From NCBI GenBank assembly GCA_903839875.1, contig CAIMDZ010000154.1, positions 1 through 54,907 of the forward strand: a stretch of 54,907 nucleotides of DNA. Reading direction: 5' to 3'. The notes under the pieces are model-generated. The model searched no databases. It saw only the letters and a program-made list of their open reading frames with translations, and was not told the origin of the DNA. Shown here piece by piece: positions 18,373-27,349 of this stretch (positions are counted from its first letter, which is position 1; each line of letters opens with the position of its first letter). The position numbers and the translations under genes were made by a program. This DNA comes from an uncultured Bacteroidota bacterium. Lineage in GTDB: Bacteria > Bacteroidota > Bacteroidia > Chitinophagales > Chitinophagaceae.

Positions 18373-19425
18373 TAAAATAGAACATGAAATCACCGATTAC
18401 TTTTTGGAACGTTTAGGATTATTTGCCAATGGTCGCAAATTTTGTCTTATTGTAGCGTGTGTTGTATGAATATCTGATTGTTTTACTGCCTGCTTGAAAA
18501 TACATTCAAGCGATTTTTTCCGGTGGTTATATCTAAACTCAAATTCGTCAAGATACTTTTGCAAATGCTCAGGCGTTGGTCTGTGATGTGTACCACTTAT
18601 CAGTTTACGCAAATGTGACCAAGCACCTTCAATATTGTTTGTGTGAAAATCTCCATCTACATAATGCCTTCTGCTATGATTAACTACACCACGTTTGAAA
18701 TAACCTTCAAGATTGTTGTAGGCTCTCCATTCATCAGACATTAACCACGAACCCACTTTTACATTGTCAATGATTATCGGGTGCAAAGTTTTACTGTCTA
18801 CTTTATTAACTATGGTAATTCTTATTTCGCCCGGTGGCTTAATTTCGCTGTTACGTTGCCGCAAACCAAGTACTTTCATCTTATTCGTACCGTGTCCCTG
18901 CTTTGTAACTTTTGTTACGTCACGTACCATGTAAACTTCATCAACTTCGGTTATGCCATTAAGCATGTTTTTGTATTCTTTATTGCCCAACATCACTCTG
19001 ATATTGGTTTCCATGTACCATGCAGACTTTTGGGTAATGCCAAGTTCCTTTGCTAACTGATAAGACGACATACTTTTCTTTGTACATGCTATTAGTTTGA
19101 TTGCTAAGAACCAATCTGATAAAGGTATCTTAGTGTTTGCAAATACCGTACCCGTTGTTGCTCTAAATTGTGTACCACAGTTTGAACATTTATAGGTAGG
19201 CCGGTGATTGTATTTATAGTTGTTCTTATTATTCCCGCACTGGTGACAACGTGGTTTACCTCTCCATCTTATTTTGGCAAGGTATTCCCTGCACGTTTCT
19301 TCATCAGAAAAACGTGAAATGAACCCTTTAAGGGAATATGTATTTTTAGCGTTTGGCAACGGTACAGATGTACTATAAAGTACAAAAAGTACGTCACAAA
19401 CTTTAATGTAAACATGCTATTTTAC
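18373..19425. mobile_element. IS1595-family insertion sequence (tentative ends)
   Basis: The element is defined by its transposase. The ends are only proposed: TAAAATAG followed by CATG within a few bases occurs at 18373-18386, and in inverted orientation at 19413-19425. This would give an element of about 1.05 kb, normal for the family. No target-site duplication was identified, so the true ends may differ. Confidence 0.4.
18397..19359 (-). CDS. IS1595-family transposase
   Basis: The 320-residue protein has the family architecture. A zinc ribbon carries C38, C41, C58 and C61 (CHQC and CSNC). A helix-turn-helix-like segment follows (YQLAKELGITQKSAWYM), then an ISXO2-like DDE nuclease fold with D140 (ITEVDEVY), D209 (MSDEWRAY) and the block FHTNNIEGAWSHLRKLI. 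The C terminus (YLDEFEFRYNHR) is also characteristic. It moves its element by cut-and-paste. The gene seems intact, so the element could still be active. It is the only recognisable mobility gene in the island, but it probably entered separately from the rest. Confidence 0.93.
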   Translation of the reverse strand: MPNAKNTYSLKGFISRFSDEETCREYLAKIRWRGKPRCHQCGNNKNNYKYNHRPTYKCSNCGTQFRATTGTVFANTKIPLSDWFLAIKLIACTKKSMSSYQLAKELGITQKSAWYMETNIRVMLGNKEYKNMLNGITEVDEVYMVRDVTKVTKQGHGTNKMKVLGLRQRNSEIKPPGEIRITIVNKVDSKTLHPIIIDNVKVGSWLMSDEWRAYNNLEGYFKRGVVNHSRRHYVDGDFHTNNIEGAWSHLRKLISGTHHRPTPEHLQKYLDEFEFRYNHRKKSLECIFKQAVKQSDIHTTHATIRQNLRPLANNPKRSKK

Positions 19426-19515
19426 AGGGTATTTTCACTTTTGTAAAGAAAATTTGCAGTTAGTTTTGCACCAATTAGGAAAACAAATATCTAATACCAA
19501 AAAGTAGGTATATTT

Positions 19516-19752
19516 TCAAATCTTCGGGTTATCTTCAATGAATTTAAGGAGCGTCCTATACATAGACTGATTGAGAATTTTACCTTCTATTTCCGAGGCA
19601 GTAAAACTAAACCTATGCGGTACTGTTATTGAAGGGTAGTTTTCGTTTATAAATATAGTTGCATCGTTTGAACTTTCAGTAGCACTACTGTAAAACCCGA
19701 TTGAATTTAGGTATGCAGTGATCTGTATAATGGTTATTTTCTCCCTTTTCAT
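19516..19752 (-). CDS. HicA-like small protein without the catalytic histidine
   Basis: The 78-residue product (ATG 19752; ATG 19764 would add four residues) begins MKREKITIIQITAYLNSIGF. It follows the order of HicA toxins: an N-terminal helix with 'YLNSIGF', a strand pair ending SITVPHRF, then a helix (TASEIEGKILNQ). HicA mRNA interferases carry a GSHH segment whose His is catalytic; the equivalent place here reads TESSNDAT, with no His. It overlaps the 3' end of the HicB-like gene in another frame by 68 bp. It may be a degenerate HicA or an unrelated small double-stranded-RNA-binding-like fold. The family call is tentative. Confidence 0.4.
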   Translation of the reverse strand: MKREKITIIQITAYLNSIGFYSSATESSNDATIFINENYPSITVPHRFSFTASEIEGKILNQSMYRTLLKFIEDNPKI

Positions 19753-20095
19753 ATGGTATGGCAATTAGTATTTCTTTCAGTATTCCCGTTGGGGTAAACA
19801 AGTGTTCGTGTTCACCAAGCCGCCTTTGTATCAGATCGTCAATTGCTTCCCGATAAGAATATTCAGGACAAATTAGGCCTTCTTTTGATTTTTTCCAATC
19901 AATCGTAAGGAGAAATTTATGCAATCCGTTAGTACGAGCCATATGATCTAAATATCTTGGATACCACGCATAAAAGGCGTATTCTGCATCCCTCATCATC
20001 TCCCCGCTTTCTGCTAAGTCTATTTCAGGACAGTATACATACGTTTGCAGGCTGTCTTTGTAACTTATTAAATGTGCTTTGAGCAACATAACCAT
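19685..20095 (-). CDS. HicB-like antitoxin-type protein
   Basis: The 136-residue product resembles HicB antitoxins of Bacteroidota. It has paired strands LISYKDSLQTYVYCPEIDLAE (given in part), then a long amphipathic helix (DAEYAFYAWYPRYLDHMA), and a later PEYSYREAIDDLI segment. A strand ILIAIPY marks the end of the domain. In HicAB modules HicB neutralises the HicA RNase and often represses its own promoter. Here an imperfect hairpin lies 6-50 bp upstream of the ATG, a possible operator. The last 17 or so residues lie in the overlap with the downstream frame and may be an extension caused by a frameshift. The family assignment is moderate at best. Confidence 0.45.
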   Translation of the reverse strand: MVMLLKAHLISYKDSLQTYVYCPEIDLAESGEMMRDAEYAFYAWYPRYLDHMARTNGLHKFLLTIDWKKSKEGLICPEYSYREAIDDLIQRRLGEHEHLFTPTGILKEILIAIPYEKGENNHYTDHCIPKFNRVLQ

Positions 20096-20100
20096 TATAT

Positions 20101-20145
20101 AAATGAAACAGCCGCATACCTGTTTACAAGTATATGACTGTTAAT
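20101..20145. repeat. Imperfect hairpin, diverged copy of the hairpin at 16616-16659
   Basis: The arms around aatgaaacagccgcatac and gtatatgactgtt pair imperfectly. Read on the minus strand, the loop ttgtaaacag and the flanking gtat and gtttcatt match the left hairpin closely. It sits just upstream of the HicB-like gene and after the alpha-2-macroglobulin gene. Confidence 0.5.
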
Positions 20146-20303
20146 TAGTAAATAATTTGTCTAATTTTATAACTGCAATGCAGCCTTGGTAGCGGATTTC
20201 AGCTTATTTTTACGTCAAATTTTAGCCGGAAAATACGAAAATCACCTAACTAATTGAACCTCAGCTGTTTATGGTCAAGGTGCGGGTCGTATGTTAAGGC
20301 GTT

Positions 20304-20317
20304 TACTTTTTACTTTC
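20304..20317. repeat. Right copy of the 14-bp direct repeat flanking the island
   Basis: The sequence tactttttactttc is identical to 16060-16073 and lies 9 bp from the stop of the alpha-2-macroglobulin gene. Joining the two copies would restore a spacing of about 30-40 bp between that gene and pbpC. Confidence 0.5.
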
Positions 20318-20325
20318 TACTCCCC

Positions 20326-23300
20326 CTATCTATCGGAAATACGTACCACTCCTGCACCATGATAGGAGTGATAATTGCCATCATACATTGCGTCGGCCTG
20401 AACCGGTCCAAGCTGGTAAGTACCGGGAGAAACCGCACGAACCATGTAGTAATAATCCTTGCGTTTGCGACCAACAGAAGTAAACATATTGATCCTGTCG
20501 TCGCGGATGTCCCTGTAGTCAGGTTGCGATTCTTCAGTAATCCATTTCATCGCCGGCATCTCACTTAGCCTTGTATTCTCTATTTCAAATCCTGCTGGTA
20601 ACATATCGGTGATCGCAACATTATCTATTGGTTTGTCATATTGAGTTTCTATTGAAATACGAACCACAATAAGGTCATTCTGCCGGAAATTGTTGCCCGA
20701 TATCTGGTGCCCATCTCTGTCAAAAAAAGTTCTGCGCACCTGCATATAGCTATCTTCTTCTTTATAGCTTCCATCACTGGTAATGCCATCAATCTCCCAG
20801 AAATAGTAATAACCGCCATTTCCCTTTACCTGTACAGCAATATCATCATTCGCATACGTTTTCATATTTATCGTCAGCGGGTCACCTGAAGTATTGCCTA
20901 TGGTCTTGCCATTTGCAGTGACACCGGCAGTTGCGGTTGTTTTATTTGCCTGCCTTGCAATTTTGCCCAATGCCAGTATACTGAATACATTTTCCTGGGT
21001 GCTCAGGTAGCGTTCCTTAGCAAGCATATCCGACAACTGTTTTGCCATGATCCCTACCTGCTTGTTGTTAGGATCAATGTCCAATAGTACATTCAGAGAT
21101 AAAGCCTCATCACGGATGTATGAATAGAAACTGCCTGTAAAGCAATGGTTCGGAATTTCTCCTGTAAATGCCGGTGGCAGTACTTCCCTCGATTGCGAGG
21201 GCTGGCCGGCCAATGCATATGCGGCTGCAAGCAGGTATCTGCCGTCCAGTGTCAGCAGTTCAGGATGCGCTTTGTAGTAATTCATACCCGACTGCTGGGG
21301 TTGTCCTGACAAGGATAGTACATACAATGAATATGGAACTTCTTCCGGAACTACCTCTTTTTTCATATTTGTGTTATAGTAGAAGGTCATGGTTTCTTTT
21401 TTAGCCAGTTTGTATTTCATGTATTGCTGCAGCCGGTCAAGCGTATTGGCATTAACATCGTAACCAGCTTTTTTCGCCTCATACAGGAAGTGACTTGCAT
21501 AGACACTGCCCCACCAGCTTTCATATCCTCCCTGCGGCCAGTAGGAAAGCCCACCATCACTTTGTTGCATGGCCTGAAGTTTGTTTATTGCCTGTTGCAC
21601 ATTGTAAGCAGGATTGAGTTCTTTATCTGTAATGCCATTCATGCTTTTTACAAGATCGGCATAATAGAGCTGTGGGAATGCCGCGGATGTGGTTTGTTCC
21701 ACACAACCGTACGGATACCTGACAAGGTCATCCAGGTGTTTGCTGAATTGTGTAAGCGGAGATTTGCCAATGACAAATTTTCCGGAAACTGAGGAGGAAA
21801 TAAAATTGCTTTTAAACGGAATGGATGTATTTGTGTTTTGCGCCGCAAAACCGCTACCGGTCATTTTTTGCAAAGAGGCAGGGGGCCTGATACTAATATC
21901 TGTTTCGTTTACAAACGATTCACCCATAGCCCTGACCGTAACTGTTACTTTGGCGGCGCCAATAGAAGGTTGGGCTATGATATTGAATACAGCGCGTTGC
22001 TCTCTGTTTGCCGGTATCTCCACCTTCTGAGTTTCTTCACCTTTCACACCCAGCGGCCCTGATATTTTTACTGTAACTGTGGCTGAAGCTGCTTTGTTGG
22101 TCGTGTTACTCATAGATATGGGCATTACCACTTCGTCCTTAGGACTTAAAAAACGTGGCAGCGCAGTACTTATAACGATAGGGTCAGCAACTTTCAGGTG
22201 TTTGCCGCCACTGCCAAAAGCTTTGTCTTTATACGCTACAGCCATTACCCGGATATCTCCTGAGAATTGAGGGATATCAATATTGTATTTTACATTTCCG
22301 CTACCATCGGCCTGCACGATCCCGCTCCAGAAGGATACATTCTTAATCCGGTTCACAAACATTGGGTTCATTCTTAATTTTGAATTATCAGCGCCATCGC
22401 CACCGGTACTTGACAACGTAGTTTTTATTTCGGGCAGCAGCCATGGGTATATATCATAGCTGTTAACCGCAAGAGCGATTTTCTGGTAGAAATAATTATA
22501 CGGATCGGGTGTGGCAAAATTCTTTACCTGCAAAATGCCTTCATCCACTGCTGCTATTGTTACGTATGCGCCTGGAGCGGTTTTAATATTGATCGTTTGT
22601 GTGGTTTTAGACCTTGATTTTTCGGCTACTGATACATTGACAGGTATGGTGTTGCTTTTGTTGCTGACGGTCACTGAACTAAACCCATGGGCTACGGTAA
22701 GGGGCATATCGCTCCCATCCATTGGGCGGAACAGGGTAGCTGTAACGTATACATTGGGCAGGTGGTCATCTTCTGCCTTAAACGAAATGGATGCTGATTT
22801 ATTTTTAGTCTCCACATAGTAGTATTTGAGCACATGGTCGCGTTCCAGTGTTACGAGCATGCGACCTTCAAACGGCGTGGTAAACAGTACATTCACGCTC
22901 TCGCCAATGTGGTATTCTTTCTTGTCTGCTTTTATGTCCACATTGCCTTCGTTGTCTACTTCAAATGATGTGTACTGGGTGTCGTTCCATCCATATGCAT
23001 ACAACGTTTTTGAAACGTAGTTGTTCGAGTTGCCGATAAATACGCGTACTTCATACTCGCCGCTTTGCTGCGGGGTAAACGTAAAACGCGTATTGGCGCC
23101 GGTAATTTTCAGGCTTTGCCTTGACAGTACCCGGTCCTCACTTTGGGATACATAGCGGTAACTATTACCGTTTTGCTGGATAACCGTGTGCCATTCCTTT
23201 TTAATAGTTACCACCTGCACATCCTGGTTTTGAGGTATACTGGCTTTGTCGAGGGCAATAAAACCTAGCGTCACAGGTTGCCGTGAGGTTACATAGTACT

Positions 23301-25731
23301 CATCGCATTTTATTCCCACGAAAACAGGTTGGGTATAAACCTTGAAATTTGAGTACCGGTGTACAGGCCTGCCTGTTTCATCAAATACCGTTGCCATAAT
23401 AGTGCCTTTCAGCAAACCGGCATCAATCAAATCTTTCCCTAATTCATAGGTATATATCGCATAGCCTTTTTCACCCGTTTTTCCTTCCGACATATCTGCG
23501 CTAAAATGAAAATCATTCCTGGTAGAGAAATCATACCCCTGGTATTTATCGGCAGTAAAAGTTATTTTCGACATATTCAGTTCAAACTGGTAATTCCTGC
23601 CGGCAGCGGGCGTGCCAAACAAATTATCGGCCTGTATATCCGCAATTACTTCCTCCCCCGGCTTAAAATCCTCCTTGTTGATCGTAAGGTTTACCTTCAT
23701 TCTGTCGGGCATAAATTCCTCTACGCTTATTTCATATGAGTTAAGTAGTATGTCGTTTCCTGAATAAACCTGGACTGTATAGGTGCCGGTCATGGTAGCA
23801 GGAGGTGGAGTAAATGCAGCTTCGGTTGATCCTTGTTCATTTAGTATCTTGCGCATGGTTGCAAACTCTTTTCCATTTGGCATAGTTAATTTGATCTTGA
23901 CCGGTATATCGCCTTGCGGATTCCATTGTTCATCGCGAATGATGGTGCTTACGTGTATAGTCTCACCCGGCCTGTAGAGATTACGTTCCGCATAGATCAT
24001 CGCATTCAGTCCTGTTTGATTGACAATCCTGCCTCCAACATCAAAGCGCGATGTGCCTATCTGCGTTTTGGTAAACAGCACAAAACTGAATTCATCGTTC
24101 ATCTTAGCCGTTACCATGCCTACTTTAAACCCGGGAGAAGAGGTGCTGATGTTCTTGAATATTGCGACACCTTCACCATCGGTTGTAGCTGTATACAGTT
24201 TTTGGTTGGTGGTACTTGTGAACGATACCTTAACCCCCGACAGGGCTTTGGAAGTATGAATGGAGTTGGCGAAAACATAAATATTGTCCTTCTCTTCTTT
24301 AACAATAAGACCGATATCTGATATCGAAATTATTTTGGACTGTTGTATCCAGTTGTGCTCTTTTGATTTCACGTAGATTACATAGACCCCGTTATAGTCT
24401 TTTATCCTGTCCTGGAAATCAAGGTGGAGGATGTGTGCCGAGTTTTGCTTTGGTAATTTACTGGTTTCATAGCTCTTGTGAAAAATGGTATCGCCGAGGT
24501 TCCCGGTATTGTAGTACTCAAAGCTGCCGCTTTCATCGTCGTTCTTTTCATCGTAATGGTAGTCATAGCTTTTATCCAGGCGCATGAAATTCTCAAGGTT
24601 ATTTTCATATACTTTCACTACTGATACCTCAAGGGCAGGCACATTAACAATATTCAGTGCCAGGTTTTTATATCCTGCGCCCGATATATACATACCCTTG
24701 CTGTTAGTAAAAGTGATACTGGGTTTCAGTTTACCGAATGTAACCTGTTCAGTATAATCGCTTTTCATCTTACCCCCTAATGCACCTTCCAGCCTCTGGG
24801 AGATATTCACCTGGTAAGTCTGAGTAACACTTAATGTATTGCTGGAAATAGTAAAGCCTCCATCGTTTAGTATTACTTCAAAAGGCACTGCAGGTTGCAG
24901 TGTTATCAATGTCTTCAGGTTGTTTTCCAGCACGGGCTGTGATGTACTTACTGTTATAATTCCCTCATTGCCGGTATGCTGGGCACTTATTCCTGTGATG
25001 GTAAGGTTGTATCTTGAAGGTATGCCTATGGTAAATGTGGTATCCCTGTCTGAGGTGTACTGAGATCCCGTTACTGGTAGACCTTTTGCAAGTTCTATTT
25101 TCAACGGCGTTTCTTCGTCCTTATCATTTACCGGCATAAATTGCAGGGAAAGGACCTTGCCGTTGCCGTTGTTTGTAGTGTTTACATTTATGGGGTTGCC
25201 GCCACTGCTTAGTTTCAGGTGTTTTGCTACCTCATCAAGGTTTAGTTCGTAGTTGAAACCCATATCGAGCTGCACCATCACGCTAGATACGTTCTTGCCC
25301 CGGGACCATGAAAGATGGGTGGAATTAACCCTGAGTGGAGCTGTATGAAAGCGGATCGGTTCCTCACTGACCGAGTATTTTTTCTTACAGTGTTTTACCA
25401 GCAGTTTCGAAAGCCGGGCCTTGTACTCCGTACCGGGAATAAATCTTTCAGATGGGGAGAATACAAGCTCATTTGAACTGTTCCATTTGAACAGTCCTTT
25501 TACTGTTGGGGAGAATTCAATGTAAGCCGTGCTGTCCCATCTGTTCAGCAAGCTATCGGGGTAAATGTCTTTATTGAAGGAGAAAGACAGGTTCTGCTGC
25601 TGCTCGATCTCGTCTTCAAAATTCCTGGAAGTAACCTGCAAATCGCCTTTGTTATTGCAGGAGTTGTATGTGCCAAGGCACAAAAAAAGGCAACCTGTCA
25701 GAATGATGGTTTGCCGGAAGATGGATGTCAT
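20326..25731 (-). CDS. Bacterial alpha-2-macroglobulin family protein (YfhM-like) with thioester motif
   Basis: The 1801-residue protein is a periplasmic broad-spectrum protease trap. Attacking proteases cut a bait region and are covalently captured. The N terminus is a signal sequence with a possible lipidation Cys at C25 (YNSC), which would anchor it to a membrane as in the E. coli protein. The MG2-type domain is visible around RFDVGGRIVNQTGLNAMIYAERNLYRPGETIH (given in part), with the typical YRPGETI. The thioester motif GCVEQ is intact, with C1343 and Q1346, in YPYGCVEQTTSAAFPQLYY. The C-terminal domain follows. It is normally encoded beside pbpC, and the pair is thought to guard and repair peptidoglycan. 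Here pbpC lies downstream beyond the accessory island. Confidence 0.94.
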   Translation of the reverse strand: MTSIFRQTIILTGCLFLCLGTYNSCNNKGDLQVTSRNFEDEIEQQQNLSFSFNKDIYPDSLLNRWDSTAYIEFSPTVKGLFKWNSSNELVFSPSERFIPGTEYKARLSKLLVKHCKKKYSVSEEPIRFHTAPLRVNSTHLSWSRGKNVSSVMVQLDMGFNYELNLDEVAKHLKLSSGGNPINVNTTNNGNGKVLSLQFMPVNDKDEETPLKIELAKGLPVTGSQYTSDRDTTFTIGIPSRYNLTITGISAQHTGNEGIITVSTSQPVLENNLKTLITLQPAVPFEVILNDGGFTISSNTLSVTQTYQVNISQRLEGALGGKMKSDYTEQVTFGKLKPSITFTNSKGMYISGAGYKNLALNIVNVPALEVSVVKVYENNLENFMRLDKSYDYHYDEKNDDESGSFEYYNTGNLGDTIFHKSYETSKLPKQNSAHILHLDFQDRIKDYNGVYVIYVKSKEHNWIQQSKIISISDIGLIVKEEKDNIYVFANSIHTSKALSGVKVSFTSTTNQKLYTATTDGEGVAIFKNISTSSPGFKVGMVTAKMNDEFSFVLFTKTQIGTSRFDVGGRIVNQTGLNAMIYAERNLYRPGETIHVSTIIRDEQWNPQGDIPVKIKLTMPNGKEFATMRKILNEQGSTEAAFTPPPATMTGTYTVQVYSGNDILLNSYEISVEEFMPDRMKVNLTINKEDFKPGEEVIADIQADNLFGTPAAGRNYQFELNMSKITFTADKYQGYDFSTRNDFHFSADMSEGKTGEKGYAIYTYELGKDLIDAGLLKGTIMATVFDETGRPVHRYSNFKVYTQPVFVGIKCDEYYVTSRQPVTLGFIALDKASIPQNQDVQVVTIKKEWHTVIQQNGNSYRYVSQSEDRVLSRQSLKITGANTRFTFTPQQSGEYEVRVFIGNSNNYVSKTLYAYGWNDTQYTSFEVDNEGNVDIKADKKEYHIGESVNVLFTTPFEGRMLVTLERDHVLKYYYVETKNKSASISFKAEDDHLPNVYVTATLFRPMDGSDMPLTVAHGFSSVTVSNKSNTIPVNVSVAEKSRSKTTQTINIKTAPGAYVTIAAVDEGILQVKNFATPDPYNYFYQKIALAVNSYDIYPWLLPEIKTTLSSTGGDGADNSKLRMNPMFVNRIKNVSFWSGIVQADGSGNVKYNIDIPQFSGDIRVMAVAYKDKAFGSGGKHLKVADPIVISTALPRFLSPKDEVVMPISMSNTTNKAASATVTVKISGPLGVKGEETQKVEIPANREQRAVFNIIAQPSIGAAKVTVTVRAMGESFVNETDISIRPPASLQKMTGSGFAAQNTNTSIPFKSNFISSSVSGKFVIGKSPLTQFSKHLDDLVRYPYGCVEQTTSAAFPQLYYADLVKSMNGITDKELNPAYNVQQAINKLQAMQQSDGGLSYWPQGGYESWWGSVYASHFLYEAKKAGYDVNANTLDRLQQYMKYKLAKKETMTFYYNTNMKKEVVPEEVPYSLYVLSLSGQPQQSGMNYYKAHPELLTLDGRYLLAAAYALAGQPSQSREVLPPAFTGEIPNHCFTGSFYSYIRDEALSLNVLLDIDPNNKQVGIMAKQLSDMLAKERYLSTQENVFSILALGKIARQANKTTATAGVTANGKTIGNTSGDPLTINMKTYANDDIAVQVKGNGGYYYFWEIDGITSDGSYKEEDSYMQVRRTFFDRDGHQISGNNFRQNDLIVVRISIETQYDKPIDNVAITDMLPAGFEIENTRLSEMPAMKWITEESQPDYRDIRDDRINMFTSVGRKRKDYYYMVRAVSPGTYQLGPVQADAMYDGNYHSYHGAGVVRISDR

Positions 25732-25905
25732 AATATGTGAAATGTGGAATAAATATAACGTGCAGTTTATTGAATATTGTGTAAAACACGAAAAATATAT
25801 TTTTTATATTTTAGAAGTTTTTTTGAAGGTTTGGCATGAAAATTGCACGAAGCGCCTGTTTTACCTTTTTGATCCGGGTTGCATTACCTGTTAAGATTAT
25901 TCTAT

Positions 25906-25913
25906 TAATTTTG
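25906..25913 (+). promoter_or_regulatory. Putative -7 promoter element for the YCII-domain gene
   Basis: TAATTTTG is a perfect TAnnTTTG match 43 bp before the ATG. No -33 TTTG is seen at the usual spacing. Confidence 0.45.
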
Positions 25914-25956
25914 AAGAAAGGAATATTATATTTTCGTCTTGTAAAATGATGAAATT

Positions 25957-26340
25957 ATGAAGGAATTCATGTTATTGATACGTAATGACAGCGACAGCAA
26001 ATCAGCATTCTCTCCTGAACAGCATCATGAATTTGTAAGCCAATGTGGTGTTTACATCAACCAACTTATTAAGGAGGGCAAAATGATCAGCGCACAACCG
26101 TTGGTCAGGGAAGGTGTACTTCTTTCAGGTTCAAATGGTAAATTGGAAGAGTCGCCGTATAACGAAGGTAAAGAAGTGATTGTCGGATATTATCACATCC
26201 TTGCCAATGATATTGATGATGCTATAGAAATTGCAAAGGGAAATCCTGAGTTCACTTATAGTACAACTGCCAGGGTAGAAGTTCGTCCGGTAAAGACAAA
26301 GGAAGTAAGTACTGGGTTTGAATACCCGAAACACGCCTGA
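25957..26340 (+). CDS. YCII-related (DGPF) domain protein
   Basis: The 127-residue protein fits the YCII/DGPF family: MKEFMLLIRNDSDS at the start, a helix HHEFVSQCGVYINQLIKEGK, and the core SPYNEGKEVIVGYYHILAND, where DGPFAETKE is the usual form. The family has a ferredoxin-like fold. Members are small cytoplasmic proteins, some fused to ECF sigma factors, with no settled activity. Here it stands alone, convergent with the heptose kinase gene with 6 bp between the stops. Confidence 0.85.
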   Translation: MKEFMLLIRNDSDSKSAFSPEQHHEFVSQCGVYINQLIKEGKMISAQPLVREGVLLSGSNGKLEESPYNEGKEVIVGYYHILANDIDDAIEIAKGNPEFTYSTTARVEVRPVKTKEVSTGFEYPKHA

Positions 26341-26346
26341 GGATTT

Positions 26347-27345
26347 TTATTTACAAAGCAACAGCTCTGTTTCTTTAAGCAATGTATCTTTCTTTATAGA
26401 TACCACGCCCACATCTTCACATACAATTCCCCCGGCAAGGTTGGAAATTTCCGCCATAAGGTTTACATCCTTGGTGATCGCGAAAACAAGTGCGGCCGTT
26501 GCAATAACGGTATCGCCCGCACCTGAAACATCAGCGATGTTGCGGATATGCGAGGGTAATATGGCAGATGAAAATCCGTTATTATAAAACACGCCCTTTT
26601 CTGACAGCGTAATAAATGTCACCTCGTGATGCAGTGCCTCATTCAATTTCTTGTGTACCTCGTTCATTTCTTTTTCATTCACCATTTCAAGGGGAATATT
26701 CAGGCCCTCCCTTATTTCCTTGAGGTTTGGCTTGAAAATGGTCACGTTCTTATAAGCAAGGAAATTTTTCTTTTTCGGATCCACCGCCGTAATGATTTCC
26801 AGTTCTTTGCAATGAGCAGTAATGCGGTGTATCACATTTTCCTTTAAGAGTCCTTTGTTATAATCCTCGAATATCAATACATCAGGTTTTACCCTTTGCA
26901 GGTATTTCAGCACAAGGTCTATGAACGGATGTTCTTCATCTGTAAATAATTCTTCGGTAACCTCATCATCAATGCGCAACACTTGCTGGTTACGGCTGAT
27001 AACGCGGGTTTTCGTAGTTGTTGGCCTTCTCCAGCTTTGGGTCATAAGGCTGGTATCTATCCCGGCTTCATTGGCCAGTTTTATCAATGTTGTTCCTTCA
27101 CTGTCGTCACCCACTACGCTGGCCAGGGTTACTTTTGCGCCCAATGCCCTGCAATTGAGCGCCACATTTGCCGCTCCACCCAACCGGCTCTCTCTTTTTG
27201 AAAGCGCTACCACAGGCACCGGGGCCTCGGGAGATATTCTCTCTATGTTACCCCACCAATAGTTGTCGAGCATCACATCTCCTGCTACCACTACATGCAT
27301 GGTGTCCATATCACTGAATATTTTCTGTAGTTCTGCTTTATTCAT
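26347..27345 (-). CDS. rfaE1: D-glycero-beta-D-manno-heptose-7-phosphate kinase (RfaE domain I type)
   Basis: The 332-residue PfkB-family kinase phosphorylates heptose 7-phosphate at C1 in the ADP-heptose pathway for LPS core. Family marks are AGDVMLDNYWWGNIERISPEAPVPV (given in part), the GGAANVALNCRALGA nucleoside-kinase block and the C-terminal SGAGDTVIATAAL with the catalytic Asp. It lacks the adenylyltransferase domain of the E. coli bifunctional HldE, so that step must be encoded elsewhere. A -7 promoter element lies almost at the ATG (see the next entry), so the message may have little or no leader, or translation may begin at M13 or M16. Confidence 0.9.
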   Translation of the reverse strand: MNKAELQKIFSDMDTMHVVVAGDVMLDNYWWGNIERISPEAPVPVVALSKRESRLGGAANVALNCRALGAKVTLASVVGDDSEGTTLIKLANEAGIDTSLMTQSWRRPTTTKTRVISRNQQVLRIDDEVTEELFTDEEHPFIDLVLKYLQRVKPDVLIFEDYNKGLLKENVIHRITAHCKELEIITAVDPKKKNFLAYKNVTIFKPNLKEIREGLNIPLEMVNEKEMNEVHKKLNEALHHEVTFITLSEKGVFYNNGFSSAILPSHIRNIADVSGAGDTVIATAALVFAITKDVNLMAEISNLAGGIVCEDVGVVSIKKDTLLKETELLLCK

Positions 27346-27349
27346 CTGT

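Larger units (their letters stand above)
16074..20303. mobile_element. Accessory island splitting the alpha-2-macroglobulin/pbpC gene pair
   Basis: About 4.2 kb lies between two genes that are normally adjacent. It contains an IS1595-type transposase, a HicB/HicA-like pair, a winged-helix regulator with a secreted partner, two tiny divergent genes and an unknown gene. It is flanked by an identical 14-bp direct repeat and looks more AT-rich than its neighbours by eye. No integrase or relaxase is present, so the route of entry is unknown. The boundaries are inferred from synteny and the repeat. Confidence 0.5.

Noticed and set aside
18185-18385. Minus-strand 66-codon basic frame before the transposase gene
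   Set aside because: It overlaps the 60-residue small gene and a region of inverted repeats; its Arg/Lys-rich start looks like an artefact.
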